From contig NZ_JPMI01000168.1 of NCBI RefSeq assembly GCF_000733295.1, forward strand, positions 1 through 64,000: DNA of 64,000 bases. Direction: 5' to 3'. Both the position numbers and the translations under genes were made by a program. Shown here one piece after another: positions 1 through 9,039 of the stretch. Source of the stretch: Archangium violaceum Cb vi76 (GTDB lineage: Bacteria; Myxococcota; Myxococcia; Myxococcales; Myxococcaceae). The first letter of the stretch is position 1; each line of letters starts with the position of its first letter. The notes beneath the pieces were generated by a model. The model ran no database searches and was not told the origin of the DNA. It saw only the letters and a program-made list of their open reading frames with translations.

Positions 1-1073
1 GCCGGCTGGATGCCGCGCTGACGTTCACTCCCTGCTCGGACCCGGAGACCTTCACGGCCCTGGGTGACGGGGAGCACCGGCTCGAGGTGAGCGCCGTGGA
101 CGCGGCGGGCAACATGGACCCGACCCCGGCGGTCTACACCTGGACGGTGGACAGCGCTGCGCCGGACACCACCATCGTGTCGGGCCCGCCCGCGCGTACC
201 AACGCGACGAGCGCGACGTTCGACTTCAGCTCGGAGGCGGGCGCGGCGTTCGAGTGCAGCCTGGACGGTGCCGCCTTCACCGCCTGCGCGGATCCGGAGA
301 CCTTCACGGGTCTGGATGAGCGGACCCACACGCTCCAGGTGCGCGCGCGGGATGCCTCGGGCAACGTGGACCCCACGCCGGCCACCTACACCTGGACGGT
401 GGACCTCACCCCGCCCGCGGTGCCCGTCGTCGTGAGCCCGGCGCCCAACAGCGTCGTGGATACCCTCACGCCCGTCATCAGTGGTACGGCGGAGCCAGGC
501 AGCACCGTCACCGTCATCATTGACGGCACCGAGGTGGGCACCGCCACGACGGATGCGTCCGGCAACTGGAGCTACACGCCCACCACGCCGCTGACGCCGG
601 GCGAGCATGAGGTGCAGGTCCGCGCCACGGACGAGGCGGGCAACTTCAGCCCCACCTCCTCCACGCCGAGCCCCTTCACCATCGTGGATGACACCGTGGC
701 GCCGGAGACGAACATCACCTCCGGTCCGTTCGGCACCACCCCGGAGCGCACCGCGACGTTCGAGTTCAGCTCGAACGAGCCGGGTGTCACGTACGAGTGC
801 AGCCTGGACGGTGCCGCCTACACCCCGTGCACCTCCCCGGTGACCTTCACCGACCTGGCCGACGGAGAGCACACCCTGCAGGTGCGCGCCCGCGATGCCG
901 CCGGCAACGTGGATGCCACCCCGGCCACCTGGACGTGGACCGTGGCCGAGGGCGGCGACGTCGCCTTCCTGGGCGATGGCATCGGCTGCTCGGCCACGGG
1001 TGGTGACGCCTCGTGGCTGCTGATGGGCCTGGGCACTTTCCTCACGCTGTCCCGCCGCCGCCGCCGGAGCTGA
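1..1073 (+). CDS. Ig-like repeat surface protein with MYXO-CTERM-like tail (5' end outside window)
   Basis: The frame is open from base 3, so the true start lies upstream. The visible part holds at least three copies of a ~90-residue Ig-like module marked by CSLDGAA, a short Cys-x-x-P-x-TFT stretch, a VRARDA(A/S)GNVD turn and a closing TWTVD. A different Ig-like (Big-type) domain sits between the second and third copies, around bases 400-700. The last ~35 residues have the MYXO-CTERM layout: a GCS motif (GIGCSATGG), a short hydrophobic helix and a run of arginines ending at the stop. In myxobacteria this tail is thought to direct cell-surface anchoring or processing. The repeats suggest an adhesin-like or structural exported protein; the ligand is unknown. 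Confidence 0.85.
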   Translation, partial: RLDAALTFTPCSDPETFTALGDGEHRLEVSAVDAAGNMDPTPAVYTWTVDSAAPDTTIVSGPPARTNATSATFDFSSEAGAAFECSLDGAAFTACADPETFTGLDERTHTLQVRARDASGNVDPTPATYTWTVDLTPPAVPVVVSPAPNSVVDTLTPVISGTAEPGSTVTVIIDGTEVGTATTDASGNWSYTPTTPLTPGEHEVQVRATDEAGNFSPTSSTPSPFTIVDDTVAPETNITSGPFGTTPERTATFEFSSNEPGVTYECSLDGAAYTPCTSPVTFTDLADGEHTLQVRARDAAGNVDATPATWTWTVAEGGDVAFLGDGIGCSATGGDASWLLMGLGTFLTLSRRRRRS

Positions 1074-1094
1074 GCGCTCGCGGAGCATGATTCG

Positions 1095-1138
1095 GGCCGG
1101 GCTCGCCTCCCCACGTGGAGGTGGGGCCCGGCCTTTTT
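1095..1138 (+). terminator. Rho-independent terminator
   Basis: GGCCGGGC at 1095-1102 pairs with GCCCGGCC at 1126-1133. An inner CCTCC/GGAGG stem lies between them and five T follow at 1134-1138. It ends the surface-protein transcript just before a convergent kinase gene. Confidence 0.8.
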
Positions 1139-1145
1139 CATGGGC

Positions 1146-2714
1146 TCAGTGCATCGAGTGTGGCGAGCCCGTGCCGGGCCGCGGATCGGGCGGCGTGGGG
1201 CTCGCGGCGGACAGCAGCGGAAGGGCCACGTAGAAGGTGGCGCCCCGGCCCACCTCGCTCTCCACCCAGATGCGGCCGCCGTGACGCTCGACGATGTCGC
1301 GGCTGATGTAGAGGCCCAGCCCCAGCCCTCCGTAGGACGTGACGGAGACGTTCCGGGCGCGGAAGTAGCGCTCGAAGAGCTGCTCCTGCTGGTCCCGGGG
1401 AATGCCAATGCCCTCGTCCGCCACGGACAGCAGCGCGAACTCACCGCGCACGTCCAGCGTCACGCGCACGGTGCTGTCCGCGGGGCTGTACTTGAGCGCG
1501 TTCTCCAGCAGGTTGGCGATGACCTGCTCCAGCCGGTACGGGTCTCCCCGGATGCGCACCGCCTCCGCCGGGTGCGAGTAGTCGATGCGGTGCTGGCCGC
1601 GCTCGGCGTCCATCGTGGTCAGCGCGCGCTCGACGATGGCGTCCAGCCGGGTGGGCTCGAAGTGCAGCGCGAGCCGGCCCGCCTCGATGCGCGAGGCATC
1701 CAGCAGATCATTGATGAGCGCCGCCAGCCGCACCAGGTGCTGGCGCGCGTGGCGCAGCAGGGTGGGATCCACCGGCTCCTTGCGCTCCAACCGGCGCTCC
1801 AGGCTGGCCAGCCGCAGCGACAGCGGGGTGAGCGGCGTCTTCAGCTCGTGCGAGGCGATGGTGAGGAAGTCGTCGCGAACGCGGATGGCCTCCTGGGCCT
1901 CGCGGAACAGGCGGTTGCGCTCGGCCTCGGCGATCCGCTGTTCGGTGATGTCCTCGACGATGACCACGCCGCCCTCCACCTGGCCGTCCTCTCCGAAGCA
2001 GGGCGCGAAGTGGGCGCGCACGGGGGTGAGCTTGTTCGCGGTGACGGAGCGGTACTCTCCCTCGTAGTAGGCGTGGCGTCCGGCGAGCACGTCCCGCACG
2101 CAGGAGAGGATGGCCTCGTCCTTGAGGGTGAGCAGGTTGAGCCCGATGAGCACCCGCTTGGAGGAGCCCATGATGCGCACGAAGTAGTCGTTGCACGCGA
2201 CGATGGTGGGCGCGGTGTCGAAGTGGAAGAGGCCCAGCGGAGCGTTCTCGAAGACGAGCTGGTAGGCGCGCTCCCCGGGGGAGCCCGGCGGCTGCGGTGC
2301 GTGCGCGTGCACCACGGAGGACACCCGCTCCAGCGGCTCGTCGGTGTAGTCGGGGAACTCGGGCGTGCGCCGCAGCACCACGGAGATGCGCTCCCCCTCC
2401 ACTCCCATGGAGGTGCCCACCGTCACCTCCACCTCCAGCTCGGCTTCACCCCGGCGCAGCAGGAAGACGCGCACGGGCCGCCCGCTCAGCGCCCGCCTGC
2501 GGCCCAACAGGTAGCGCAGGAAGGAGTGCCCGTCGAAGGAGCGCAGACGCTCGGGAACCAGGCGGGTGAAGGGCTCCCCTCGCAGCTCCTTCAGCGTCCA
2601 GCCAAGCAGGCGCTCGGCGGCGGAATTCAGGTAGAGGACGCGCTCGCCGCCGTCGCAGGCCACGAGTGGATCCGCCATGGCGTCCATCAGCTCCCTGAAG
2701 TCGTCGCCAGCCAT
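1146..2714 (-). CDS. PAS-domain sensor histidine kinase
   Basis: A soluble sensor kinase of about 522 residues. An N-terminal PAS domain (about 5-110) is followed by a second PAS/PAC domain (about 150-270, ending VVIVEDITEQR), a coiled linker, a HisKA H-box (ASHELKTPLTPL) and a HATPase_c domain with N box (NLLENALKYS), G1 (DEGIGIP) and G2 (GLGLGLYIS). No transmembrane segment is visible, so it probably senses a cytoplasmic signal. I chose the ATG at 2714 because GAGGGG lies four bases upstream. A GTG at 2738 is in frame but sits inside a GGAGGTG and has no separate ribosome site. No adjacent response regulator: an orphan kinase, as is common in myxobacteria. Confidence 0.9.
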   Translation of the reverse strand: MAGDDFRELMDAMADPLVACDGGERVLYLNSAAERLLGWTLKELRGEPFTRLVPERLRSFDGHSFLRYLLGRRRALSGRPVRVFLLRRGEAELEVEVTVGTSMGVEGERISVVLRRTPEFPDYTDEPLERVSSVVHAHAPQPPGSPGERAYQLVFENAPLGLFHFDTAPTIVACNDYFVRIMGSSKRVLIGLNLLTLKDEAILSCVRDVLAGRHAYYEGEYRSVTANKLTPVRAHFAPCFGEDGQVEGGVVIVEDITEQRIAEAERNRLFREAQEAIRVRDDFLTIASHELKTPLTPLSLRLASLERRLERKEPVDPTLLRHARQHLVRLAALINDLLDASRIEAGRLALHFEPTRLDAIVERALTTMDAERGQHRIDYSHPAEAVRIRGDPYRLEQVIANLLENALKYSPADSTVRVTLDVRGEFALLSVADEGIGIPRDQQEQLFERYFRARNVSVTSYGGLGLGLYISRDIVERHGGRIWVESEVGRGATFYVALPLLSAASPTPPDPRPGTGSPHSMH

Positions 2715-2868
2715 GTTTCCCCTCGGAGAGAGGGTCACCTCCTAGAGCCTACAGGTTGGAGATGGTGGAGCAGACGGGCCGCAGCCCGCGGTTGCCCGGC
2801 CGCTGGGCCGGGGTGGGGACGGGGGCAGGCCGGGTGACGTTCCTCTTCCGCGAGGCCAGGCAGTGACT

Positions 2869-3858
2869 TCACGCCCCGGCGGGCGCGGAGGGCTCGGCGT
2901 GCGCGGGGGGCGGCTCGAGCTGGAAGCGCGCGATGAGGGGCATGTGGTCCGACAGGCCGTGGAAGCGGCTGCGCACGTCTCCGAAGGGGCACGTCTCGTC
3001 GGCATCCAGCCAGCGCACCCCGCCCCCGGAGAAGATGTGGTCCAGGTGCATGCGCATGTGCATGAAGCCGGCGGTGGGGAAGCCGCGGGGATGCCGTGGA
3101 TTTATCTGCCCCACCGCCGCCTGGGCGTCGATGAAACAGGCCTCGTCACACAGGTAGTGGAAGACGGGTGAGGCCGGCGGCGAGTTGAAGTCCCCACAGA
3201 TGAGGAAGGGCTCGCTGTTGGAGCGGGCCCGCACGAGCTGGGCGAGGGCGCGCGCCTCGTGGAGCTGGTTGATGCCGTTGCCCATCTTCTCGCGGGTGGC
3301 CCAGAAGGCGCGGGAGAAGGGGGTGGGCAGGCTCAGGTGGGTGTTGAAGATGTGGAAGGGCAGCCCGTCTTCCAGGCGCAGCAGCCGCATGTGGGCGCAG
3401 ATGCGGCTCTGCTTGCGCTCGCGCAGGGCCCGCACGTGGTGGTGGGTGATGTGGTGGGGCGAGTCCACGTTGTGGGTGTCCACGGCGAGCCGCTGGGTGT
3501 TGACGAGGATGGCCAGCCCGGTGGTGTAGAGGGAGAACTCGCCCAGCTTGTAGTGGTGGGCGCGGAAGTAGAAGGCCTCGTAGGGCATGGGGCGGCGCAG
3601 GTTGGTGAACGTCTCCTCCATGCGTCCCATGAAGGCCTCCAGCTGCGTCTCGTCGGGGCGGGCGCGCCGGTGGGCCACGTTGCTGCGGAAGGACTGGGTC
3701 TCCACCTCCTGCAGGCAGATGATGTCCGGCAGGGGATTCAACGCGGCCAACGCCGCGGCGACCCGCCGCTTGGGTCCCAGCGTGCTGGCGAGCCCGCGCA
3801 GGGCATGTCCGAAGTAGCGGACGTTGTAGCTGACGATGCGTATGGGCGTAGGGGCCAT
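2869..3858 (-). CDS. Endonuclease/exonuclease/phosphatase (EEP) family protein
   Basis: A 329-residue protein with the full EEP (DNase I-like) motif set: SYNVR near residue 10, CLQEVE near 48-53 with the metal-binding Glu51, NTHLSLP, CGDFNSPP, a LDHIF motif and a terminal SDHMPL with the catalytic His. EEP proteins hydrolyse phosphodiester or phosphomonoester bonds in DNA, RNA, inositol phosphates or sphingomyelin, and the substrate cannot be told from these motifs. No signal peptide is evident, so it is probably cytoplasmic. The start at 3858 leads directly into the first beta strand; the upstream ribosome site is poor. Monocistronic, divergent from the lipoprotein gene at 4022. Confidence 0.85.
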   Translation of the reverse strand: MAPTPIRIVSYNVRYFGHALRGLASTLGPKRRVAAALAALNPLPDIICLQEVETQSFRSNVAHRRARPDETQLEAFMGRMEETFTNLRRPMPYEAFYFRAHHYKLGEFSLYTTGLAILVNTQRLAVDTHNVDSPHHITHHHVRALRERKQSRICAHMRLLRLEDGLPFHIFNTHLSLPTPFSRAFWATREKMGNGINQLHEARALAQLVRARSNSEPFLICGDFNSPPASPVFHYLCDEACFIDAQAAVGQINPRHPRGFPTAGFMHMRMHLDHIFSGGGVRWLDADETCPFGDVRSRFHGLSDHMPLIARFQLEPPPAHAEPSAPAGA

Positions 3859-4021
3859 GCTCGCTCGAAGTTACGGACGCTCCGCTCCCAGCGGGAGCCA
3901 CCCTGGACCTTGCGCATCCCCCTCGGCTCCGGATACTCCGCTGCCACCGGGGTTGCTCGGCTGCCCCGGAAGCATACGGACCGCCCACTGGCCGGCAGTG
4001 GGCCTGGAGAGAAAGACGACC

Positions 4022-4567
4022 ATGAATCTGCGTTCGACGCTGTACACCGTGGCCGCCGTGATGACGGTGGGTGTGATGGGTTGTGGTGAGCAGCCGCGGT
4101 ACTACCGGGTGTCCATCGACCGCACCGCCCTGGGTAGCATGCCCGGCTCCTGCTACGGCTCTGGCACCGCGCCGACCCCCAACGACCGGACGAGCAACAC
4201 CGTGGAGGTCGAGCAGTGGGTCCTCTGGGACGGAGTCGAGGGCGGGCAGTACCTGGAGGTGAGCGACATCAACTATCCGCTGGGGGATGCCCGGGTGGAC
4301 ATCGATGTGAGCGGCGCCATCGTGAGCACCGAGGCGGACAAGCCGACCTTCACCACCGAGCGGCTGCAGACCGGCCCGAACCGCTCCTCGCGCGCCACCT
4401 ATACCCTCGACAAGGCGGGGGAGACCCTGGAGGGGACGATCGCGCTGAGCTACGAGTGCACCGGGGCCACCGGGTGCCCCGTGGCCAACTGCAGCGCCTC
4501 GCTGCCCTTCGTGGGCCGCCGCGTGAGCGCCGAGTCGATGATCGTGGTGAACAACGGCGCCAACTAG
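4022..4567 (+). CDS. Predicted lipoprotein of unknown function
   Basis: 181 residues beginning with a lipoprotein signal sequence. The hydrophobic stretch ends in VGVMGC, so Cys21 should be lipidated after cleavage by signal peptidase II. The mature part is hydrophilic and contains five further cysteines, including two in a C-terminal stretch with ATGCPVANC, suggesting disulfides in the periplasm or at the outer membrane. I do not recognise the family. The start at 4022 is preferred over an in-frame start 186 bp upstream because it places the signal peptide at the N-terminus and a GAGAG lies upstream. It ends 50 bp before the MoxR gene and may be co-transcribed with it. Confidence 0.75.
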   Translation: MNLRSTLYTVAAVMTVGVMGCGEQPRYYRVSIDRTALGSMPGSCYGSGTAPTPNDRTSNTVEVEQWVLWDGVEGGQYLEVSDINYPLGDARVDIDVSGAIVSTEADKPTFTTERLQTGPNRSSRATYTLDKAGETLEGTIALSYECTGATGCPVANCSASLPFVGRRVSAESMIVVNNGAN

Positions 4568-4617
4568 CGGGCAGGCAGGCGCCGGAGGCGGGTCGGTGTT
4601 AAAGGAGGGGACACGCC

Positions 4618-5460
4618 ATGACGTCCTCTCCTTCTCGATTCCGCGGAACCGATTCCTACCTCTCCAGCGAGGGCCTCCAGGCCGCCGTCAACTGCGCGCT
4701 GACGCTCCAGCGTCCGCTGCTGGTGCGCGGTGAGCCTGGCACGGGCAAGACGTTGCTGGCCGAGGCCGTTGCCGAGAGCCTTGGTCAGCGCCTGCTCACC
4801 TGGCACGTGAAGAGCACCACGCGCGCCCAGGACGGCCTGTACGTCTACGACACCGTGCAGCGCCTGTACGACTCGCGCTTCGGCGAGGGCGACGTGCGCG
4901 ACATCCGCCGCTACATCCGCATGGGCCCGCTGGGCGAGTCCTTCGCCTCGAAGGAGCGCGTGGTGCTGCTCATCGACGAGGTGGACAAGGCGGACGTGGA
5001 GTTCCCCAACGACCTGCTCCACGAGTTGGATCGGATGCGCTTCCGCATCTCGGAGACGAACGAGGACGTGGTGGCCGCGCACCGCCCGGTGGTCATCATC
5101 ACCAGCAACAACGAGAAGGAGCTGCCGGACGCCTTCCTGCGCCGGTGCGTCTTCCACTTCATCGACTTCCCGGACCAGGAGCTGATGCGGCGCATCGTCG
5201 GGGTGCACCACCCGGGGCTGGACGAGTCGCTGACGGAGCAGGCCCTGAAGGTCTTCTACGAGCTGCGCAACTTCACGCGGCTGCGCAAGCGCCCGTCCAC
5301 GAGCGAGCTGGTGGATTGGATCGCCGTGCTCAAGGCCAACGGTGTGACGAACGTGAAGCTGGACGACAACCTGCCCTTCCTGGGCGCGCTGCTGAAGCGT
5401 GAGCAGGACCTGATGGCGGTGGCGGAGGCCTTCGGGCGGGGCCGCCGGACGAAGGCCTGA
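4618..5460 (+). CDS. MoxR-family AAA+ ATPase
   Basis: 280 residues. Walker A GEPGTGKT is at 38-45, Walker B VVLLIDE at 115-121, and sensor-1 is the asparagine in IITSNNEKE. MoxR ATPases act as chaperones that insert cofactors into, or activate, partner proteins together with a VWA-domain partner. The next gene, 13 bp downstream, is such a VWA protein, so this is a classical two-gene MoxR/VWA unit (CoxD/CoxE-like arrangement). No obvious client enzyme, such as a CO dehydrogenase, is adjacent. Start choice is firm: AAAGGAGGGG precedes the ATG by six bases. Confidence 0.92.
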   Translation: MTSSPSRFRGTDSYLSSEGLQAAVNCALTLQRPLLVRGEPGTGKTLLAEAVAESLGQRLLTWHVKSTTRAQDGLYVYDTVQRLYDSRFGEGDVRDIRRYIRMGPLGESFASKERVVLLIDEVDKADVEFPNDLLHELDRMRFRISETNEDVVAAHRPVVIITSNNEKELPDAFLRRCVFHFIDFPDQELMRRIVGVHHPGLDESLTEQALKVFYELRNFTRLRKRPSTSELVDWIAVLKANGVTNVKLDDNLPFLGALLKREQDLMAVAEAFGRGRRTKA

Positions 5461-5473
5461 GCGGAGGCGAGCC

Positions 5474-6682
5474 ATGTTCCTGCCCTTCCTCTACGAGTTG
5501 CGGCGGCGCGGGGTGCCGGTGGGCGCACAGGAGGCGGTCGCGCTGGCGGGGGCGCTGAAGGCGGGGCTGCACGACAGCTCGCTGGATGGCTTCTACCACG
5601 TGGCGCGGGCGCTGCTGGTGCACGCGGAGACGCACCTGGATGCCTTTGATCAAGCCTTCCTGGCGCACTTCAAGGGCATGGAGGGCGCGGGGCAGCAGCT
5701 GAAGGACGAGCTGCTGGAGTGGTTGAAGGAGGCGCGCGAGCGGCGGGAGCTCACCCCGGAGGAGCGGGCGCTGCTGGAGCACTTCGACGTGGAGGAGCTG
5801 GAGAAGCTCTTCCAGCAGCGGTTGGAGGAGCAGACCGAGCGGCACGACGGTGGGAAGAAGTGGATTGGGACGGGGGGCGCGTCGCCCTTCGGGCACTCGG
5901 GGAATCCGCGCGAGGGTTTCCGGGTGGGAGGCGAGGGGGCCGAGGGCGGTGGTGGCCGCATGGCGATGAAGATCGCCGGGGCGCGCCGGTATCAGGGGTA
6001 CCGGGGCGACGTGGTGCTGGACACGCGGCAGATGGCGGTGGCGTTGCGCAAGCTGCGGGCCTTCGCGCGCGAGGGCGTGGCGGACGAGCTGGACGTGGAG
6101 GGCAGCATCGCGGCCACGGCGAAGAACGCGGGCGAGCTGGAGGTGGTGACGCGCCCGCCGCGCCGGCCGAACACGCGCGTGGTGCTGCTGATGGACGTGG
6201 GCGGCTCCATGGACCCGTACGCGCACCTGGTGAGCCGGCTCTTCTCGGTGGCGAAGCAGGCCACGCACTTCAAGGAGCTGCGCACGTACTACTTCCACAA
6301 CTGCGTCTACGGGCGCGTGTTCGACTCGCCGTACCTGGTGGGCGGCATCAGCGTGCCGGACCTGCTGGCGCAGGTGGGGCGGCACCACAAGCTGGTGGTG
6401 GTGGGAGACGCGCTGATGGCGCCGTACGAGCTGACGATGCGGACGAACTCGGAGGGCCGGTACGACCCGACGGAGGGCAAGGAGGGGTTGGTGTGGCTGA
6501 TGGAGCTGGCGCGGCACTTCGAGCGCAGCGCCTGGCTCAACCCGGAGCCTCCGCAGACGTGGCGGGGCAACACCATCCAGGCGGTGAAGAACGTCTTCGA
6601 CATGTTCCCGCTGACGCTGGAGGGCCTGGGTGAAGCGGTGGCGCACCTGACGAAGGGCCGCATGGTGCGCGGTCGCCGGTGA
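5474..6682 (+). CDS. VWA-domain (CoxE-like) protein, partner of MoxR
   Basis: 402 residues. The N-terminal half is helical and charged, with a Gly-rich segment around 135-165. The C-terminal half is a von Willebrand A fold whose MIDAS motif is DVGGSMD at 241-247, a variant of the usual D-x-S-x-S in which the first serine position is glycine. This matches CoxE-like VWA proteins that pair with MoxR ATPases to mature metalloenzymes or remodel protein complexes. It is cytoplasmic, without signal peptide or membrane helix. It lies 13 bp downstream of the MoxR gene and GGAGG precedes the ATG, so it is almost certainly co-transcribed. Confidence 0.88.
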   Translation: MFLPFLYELRRRGVPVGAQEAVALAGALKAGLHDSSLDGFYHVARALLVHAETHLDAFDQAFLAHFKGMEGAGQQLKDELLEWLKEARERRELTPEERALLEHFDVEELEKLFQQRLEEQTERHDGGKKWIGTGGASPFGHSGNPREGFRVGGEGAEGGGGRMAMKIAGARRYQGYRGDVVLDTRQMAVALRKLRAFAREGVADELDVEGSIAATAKNAGELEVVTRPPRRPNTRVVLLMDVGGSMDPYAHLVSRLFSVAKQATHFKELRTYYFHNCVYGRVFDSPYLVGGISVPDLLAQVGRHHKLVVVGDALMAPYELTMRTNSEGRYDPTEGKEGLVWLMELARHFERSAWLNPEPPQTWRGNTIQAVKNVFDMFPLTLEGLGEAVAHLTKGRMVRGRR

Positions 6683-6796
6683 AGTGAAATGCTCCCGACA
6701 CTGAGGCGCCGGGGCTTCTCCAGAACACCATGCGGGTGGGGGGCGAGCGGGTTAGAAGGGCCGCTCACCTCGCAGTCCACTCTGGAGGAGTCTCCC

Positions 6797-7237
6797 ATGG
6801 CCCCTGTCGCCATCCAGCCGCTCTACACCGCCACCGCCACCTCGCACGGGGGCCGCAACGGCCGCGTCCGCTCGGACAATGGGACGATCGACATGCCGCT
6901 CACGATGCCCAAGGCGCTGGGGGGCTCGGAGGCCGATGGCTCCACCAACCCCGAGCAGCTCTTCGCGTCGGGTTACTCCGCGTGCTTCGAGGGCGCGCTG
7001 CGGCTGGTGGCCGGGAAGATGAAGAAGCAGCTCAAGGACGCGCACATCACGGCGAAGGTGACCATCGGCAAGACGCCGGAGGGTGGCTTCGGTCTGGCGG
7101 TGGCGCTGCACGGCAAGCTCGAGGGCATCTCCCAGGCCGAGGCGGATGAGTTGATGCACGCCGCGCACAAGGTGTGCCCGTACTCGCTGGCCACCCAGGG
7201 CAACATCGAGGTGAAGCTCTCGTCCGAGGTGGCCTGA
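6797..7237 (+). CDS. ohr: Organic hydroperoxide resistance protein Ohr (OsmC superfamily)
   Basis: 146 residues, the usual Ohr length. It reduces organic hydroperoxides using two reactive cysteines. Both are present: Cys63 in SACFEG (peroxidatic) and Cys127 in KVCPYS (resolving). Arg20 in the GGR motif matches the conserved catalytic arginine. The start with MAPVAIQPLYTA is typical of Ohr and GGAGGAG precedes the ATG by six bases; longer in-frame starts give only non-conserved sequence. No OhrR regulator is adjacent. A palindromic repeat element lies 14 bp beyond the stop. Confidence 0.93.
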   Translation: MAPVAIQPLYTATATSHGGRNGRVRSDNGTIDMPLTMPKALGGSEADGSTNPEQLFASGYSACFEGALRLVAGKMKKQLKDAHITAKVTIGKTPEGGFGLAVALHGKLEGISQAEADELMHAAHKVCPYSLATQGNIEVKLSSEVA

Positions 7238-7250
7238 GTCCACCTCCTCT

Positions 7251-7287
7251 CCCTCTCCCACCGGGAGAGGGGTCGGGGGTGAGGGTG
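7251..7287 (+). repeat. REP-like intergenic palindromic element (copy a)
   Basis: The core CCCTCTCCC...GGGAGAGGGG is followed by TCGGGGGTGAGGGTG. The same arrangement recurs at 42750, 48009, 48106, 54341 and, degenerate, at 50628. It lies 3' of ohr. Confidence 0.75.
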
Positions 7288-7354
7288 CCACGCATCCCGG
7301 GTTGATGCCCCGTGCTCATCATGGCGTGCTCCTGGTTCCCCTGTGGGGGACTGT

Positions 7355-7681
7355 TCACGACCCGAAGCTGACCACCTCGGTGAGCACGGCGCGCGAGGGC
7401 CGTGTCACATAGCCGAAGTGCTTGTCCGATTCGGCGCGCAGGTGCTTCGCGGCGTCGCTGGCCACGTAGCGCTCCACGGCCTCCAGGCTCGTCAGCTCGT
7501 AGTGGCACACGTAGCGCACCCAGCCGTCCGCGGCGTTGGCGGTGTCCTTCCACTTGCGGCAGCGCAGGAAGCCGGGCTGGCGCAGCACCTCGGGGACGTG
7601 GATGTCCTCGTGCCAGCGGTTCCACGCCTCCTCGGACCCGGGGGCGACCTCGATGGTGACGGAGTAGAGGGCCGTCTTCAT
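7355..7681 (-). CDS. Small DUF4286-like (dimeric alpha/beta barrel) protein
   Basis: 108 residues. The opening strand MKTALYSVTIEV, the central WHEDIHVPEVL helix and the CRKWKD strand match DUF4286-type ferredoxin-fold proteins, relatives of antibiotic-biosynthesis monooxygenase barrels, whose function is unknown. It is cytoplasmic. Its ATG overlaps the stop of the upstream lipoprotein gene as ATGA, so the two are translationally coupled. Much longer in-frame sequence exists upstream but lies antisense within the lipoprotein gene and lacks this fold. Confidence 0.75.
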   Translation of the reverse strand: MKTALYSVTIEVAPGSEEAWNRWHEDIHVPEVLRQPGFLRCRKWKDTANAADGWVRYVCHYELTSLEAVERYVASDAAKHLRAESDKHFGYVTRPSRAVLTEVVSFGS

Positions 7682-8862
7682 TTCCGACCTCCGGGGAGCC
7701 AGGTGCCCCAGCGGACGAGCCGCGTGCTGCCCTCGGGCTCGCGCTTGCCGCCCGCGCCCACCCGCTCGGTGCTCTCGGTGAGCGTCTGGAAGCGCGCTTC
7801 GTAGGGCAGGCCCGTCAGCGCGGGCGCCCACGGGTCGGCCGCGTACGTCTCCGAGTAGATGCGCTGCGTGCCCTCCTCGTTCGAGGTGCGCTGCACGGTG
7901 AGGGCGGGCACGTCGTGGTCCTCCACGGTGAAGGCTCCACGGGTGGCCGTCGTGGCGGCCCCGGTCGGAGGCCACTCCCCGGTGCTCAGCACGTCCATGG
8001 GCAGGTTCAGCAGTGCCTCCTCGAGGGGCCGCGGCTCGGCCTGGGAGAAGTCGGAGCAGGGCGGGGCGTTGGCGTCGACGGGGCCCTCGGCGCGCAGGAG
8101 GAAGCCGCGCTCGGCGGCGAAGCACACGCGCTGCACGCTGGGCGAGGGGCCCACTTCCACGCGCCGGTCATAGTACGCGCCGGGGCCCAGGGGCCGCTCC
8201 AGCGCGGGTGGCGTGGCGGTGGCTCCGGCCGTGCCCTCGCGCACCTCGAGCACCCGGAGCTGGTAGTTGCCCACGGCACCGAAGCCGGACAGCGTGGTGT
8301 TCGACTCGAGCAGGCCGCGCGTCAGGTAGAGCGGGCCCGGCTGGACGGCGTACACGCTGGTGCGCAGCGGGCCATCCGCGGGGCGCAGATCGTTCACGTA
8401 GCGCATGGCCTCCCAGGTGCGGCCGGCGGCGGAGGCGTTCTCCGCGGTGGCCTGGCCTTGCTGGGGCACGTCCAGCGTGCGCGTGGTGTCCGCGCGCACG
8501 GGGACGAGCAGCTCCTTCGACAGCCGCGTCCGTGCCAGGGGCAGGCCGGCCTCGTCGGTGACGGACACGCGCAGCCACACCCAGGGCTGTTGCACGGCCA
8601 CTACCTCCACGGCCACCTGTCCCGCGAGCGTGCGCGCACTGTCACCCGCTCCCTGGCTGGCGGAGAAGGCGTAGGAAACGCGGTCACCCACGCGGGCGCG
8701 CTGCCAGGAGGAGGTGTCACTCTTCGCGGGGGAGGGATTCCGGGCCTGCGTGTCGGAAGGCGAAGGGCCGCTCGCTTTCGTGCTCTCGCAGCCGGGGAGG
8801 AAGGTCAGGGCCGCGCCCAGCATCGCGGCGGCCAGGGGAAGGGGAGGGTGGCGCATGGGCAT
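7678..8862 (-). CDS. Large predicted lipoprotein (possibly DUF6068-like)
   Basis: About 394 residues. The N-terminal hydrophobic stretch ends in TFLPGC, so Cys25 (counting from the ATG at 8862) is the likely lipidation site. A low-complexity Ser/Pro/Lys spacer follows, then a mostly beta region without catalytic motifs. I think it resembles the myxobacterial DUF6068 lipoproteins, but that is a weak recognition. A second ATG at 8856 is possible. It is coupled to the DUF4286-like gene through an ATGA overlap and divergent from the AAA+ regulator at 9040, so the 177 bp between them should hold both promoters. Confidence 0.7.
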   Translation of the reverse strand: MPMRHPPLPLAAAMLGAALTFLPGCESTKASGPSPSDTQARNPSPAKSDTSSWQRARVGDRVSYAFSASQGAGDSARTLAGQVAVEVVAVQQPWVWLRVSVTDEAGLPLARTRLSKELLVPVRADTTRTLDVPQQGQATAENASAAGRTWEAMRYVNDLRPADGPLRTSVYAVQPGPLYLTRGLLESNTTLSGFGAVGNYQLRVLEVREGTAGATATPPALERPLGPGAYYDRRVEVGPSPSVQRVCFAAERGFLLRAEGPVDANAPPCSDFSQAEPRPLEEALLNLPMDVLSTGEWPPTGAATTATRGAFTVEDHDVPALTVQRTSNEEGTQRIYSETYAADPWAPALTGLPYEARFQTLTESTERVGAGGKREPEGSTRLVRWGTWLPGGRK

Positions 8863-9039
8863 GTGTGACTTGATACACCGGGAGTGGAGCCGCTCCCCAT
8901 CATTCATAAGGGGCTCCAACCATGCCGTGGCTGCTCCCCTCCCCGTAGCGCTCGCCGCTGGACGTCTCCCGCACGGCTCCGGACGTTGCTCCACCGGGGC
9001 CCCTCGGCGGAGAGCAGCGGCGGTGTACATTTGCAGGCC

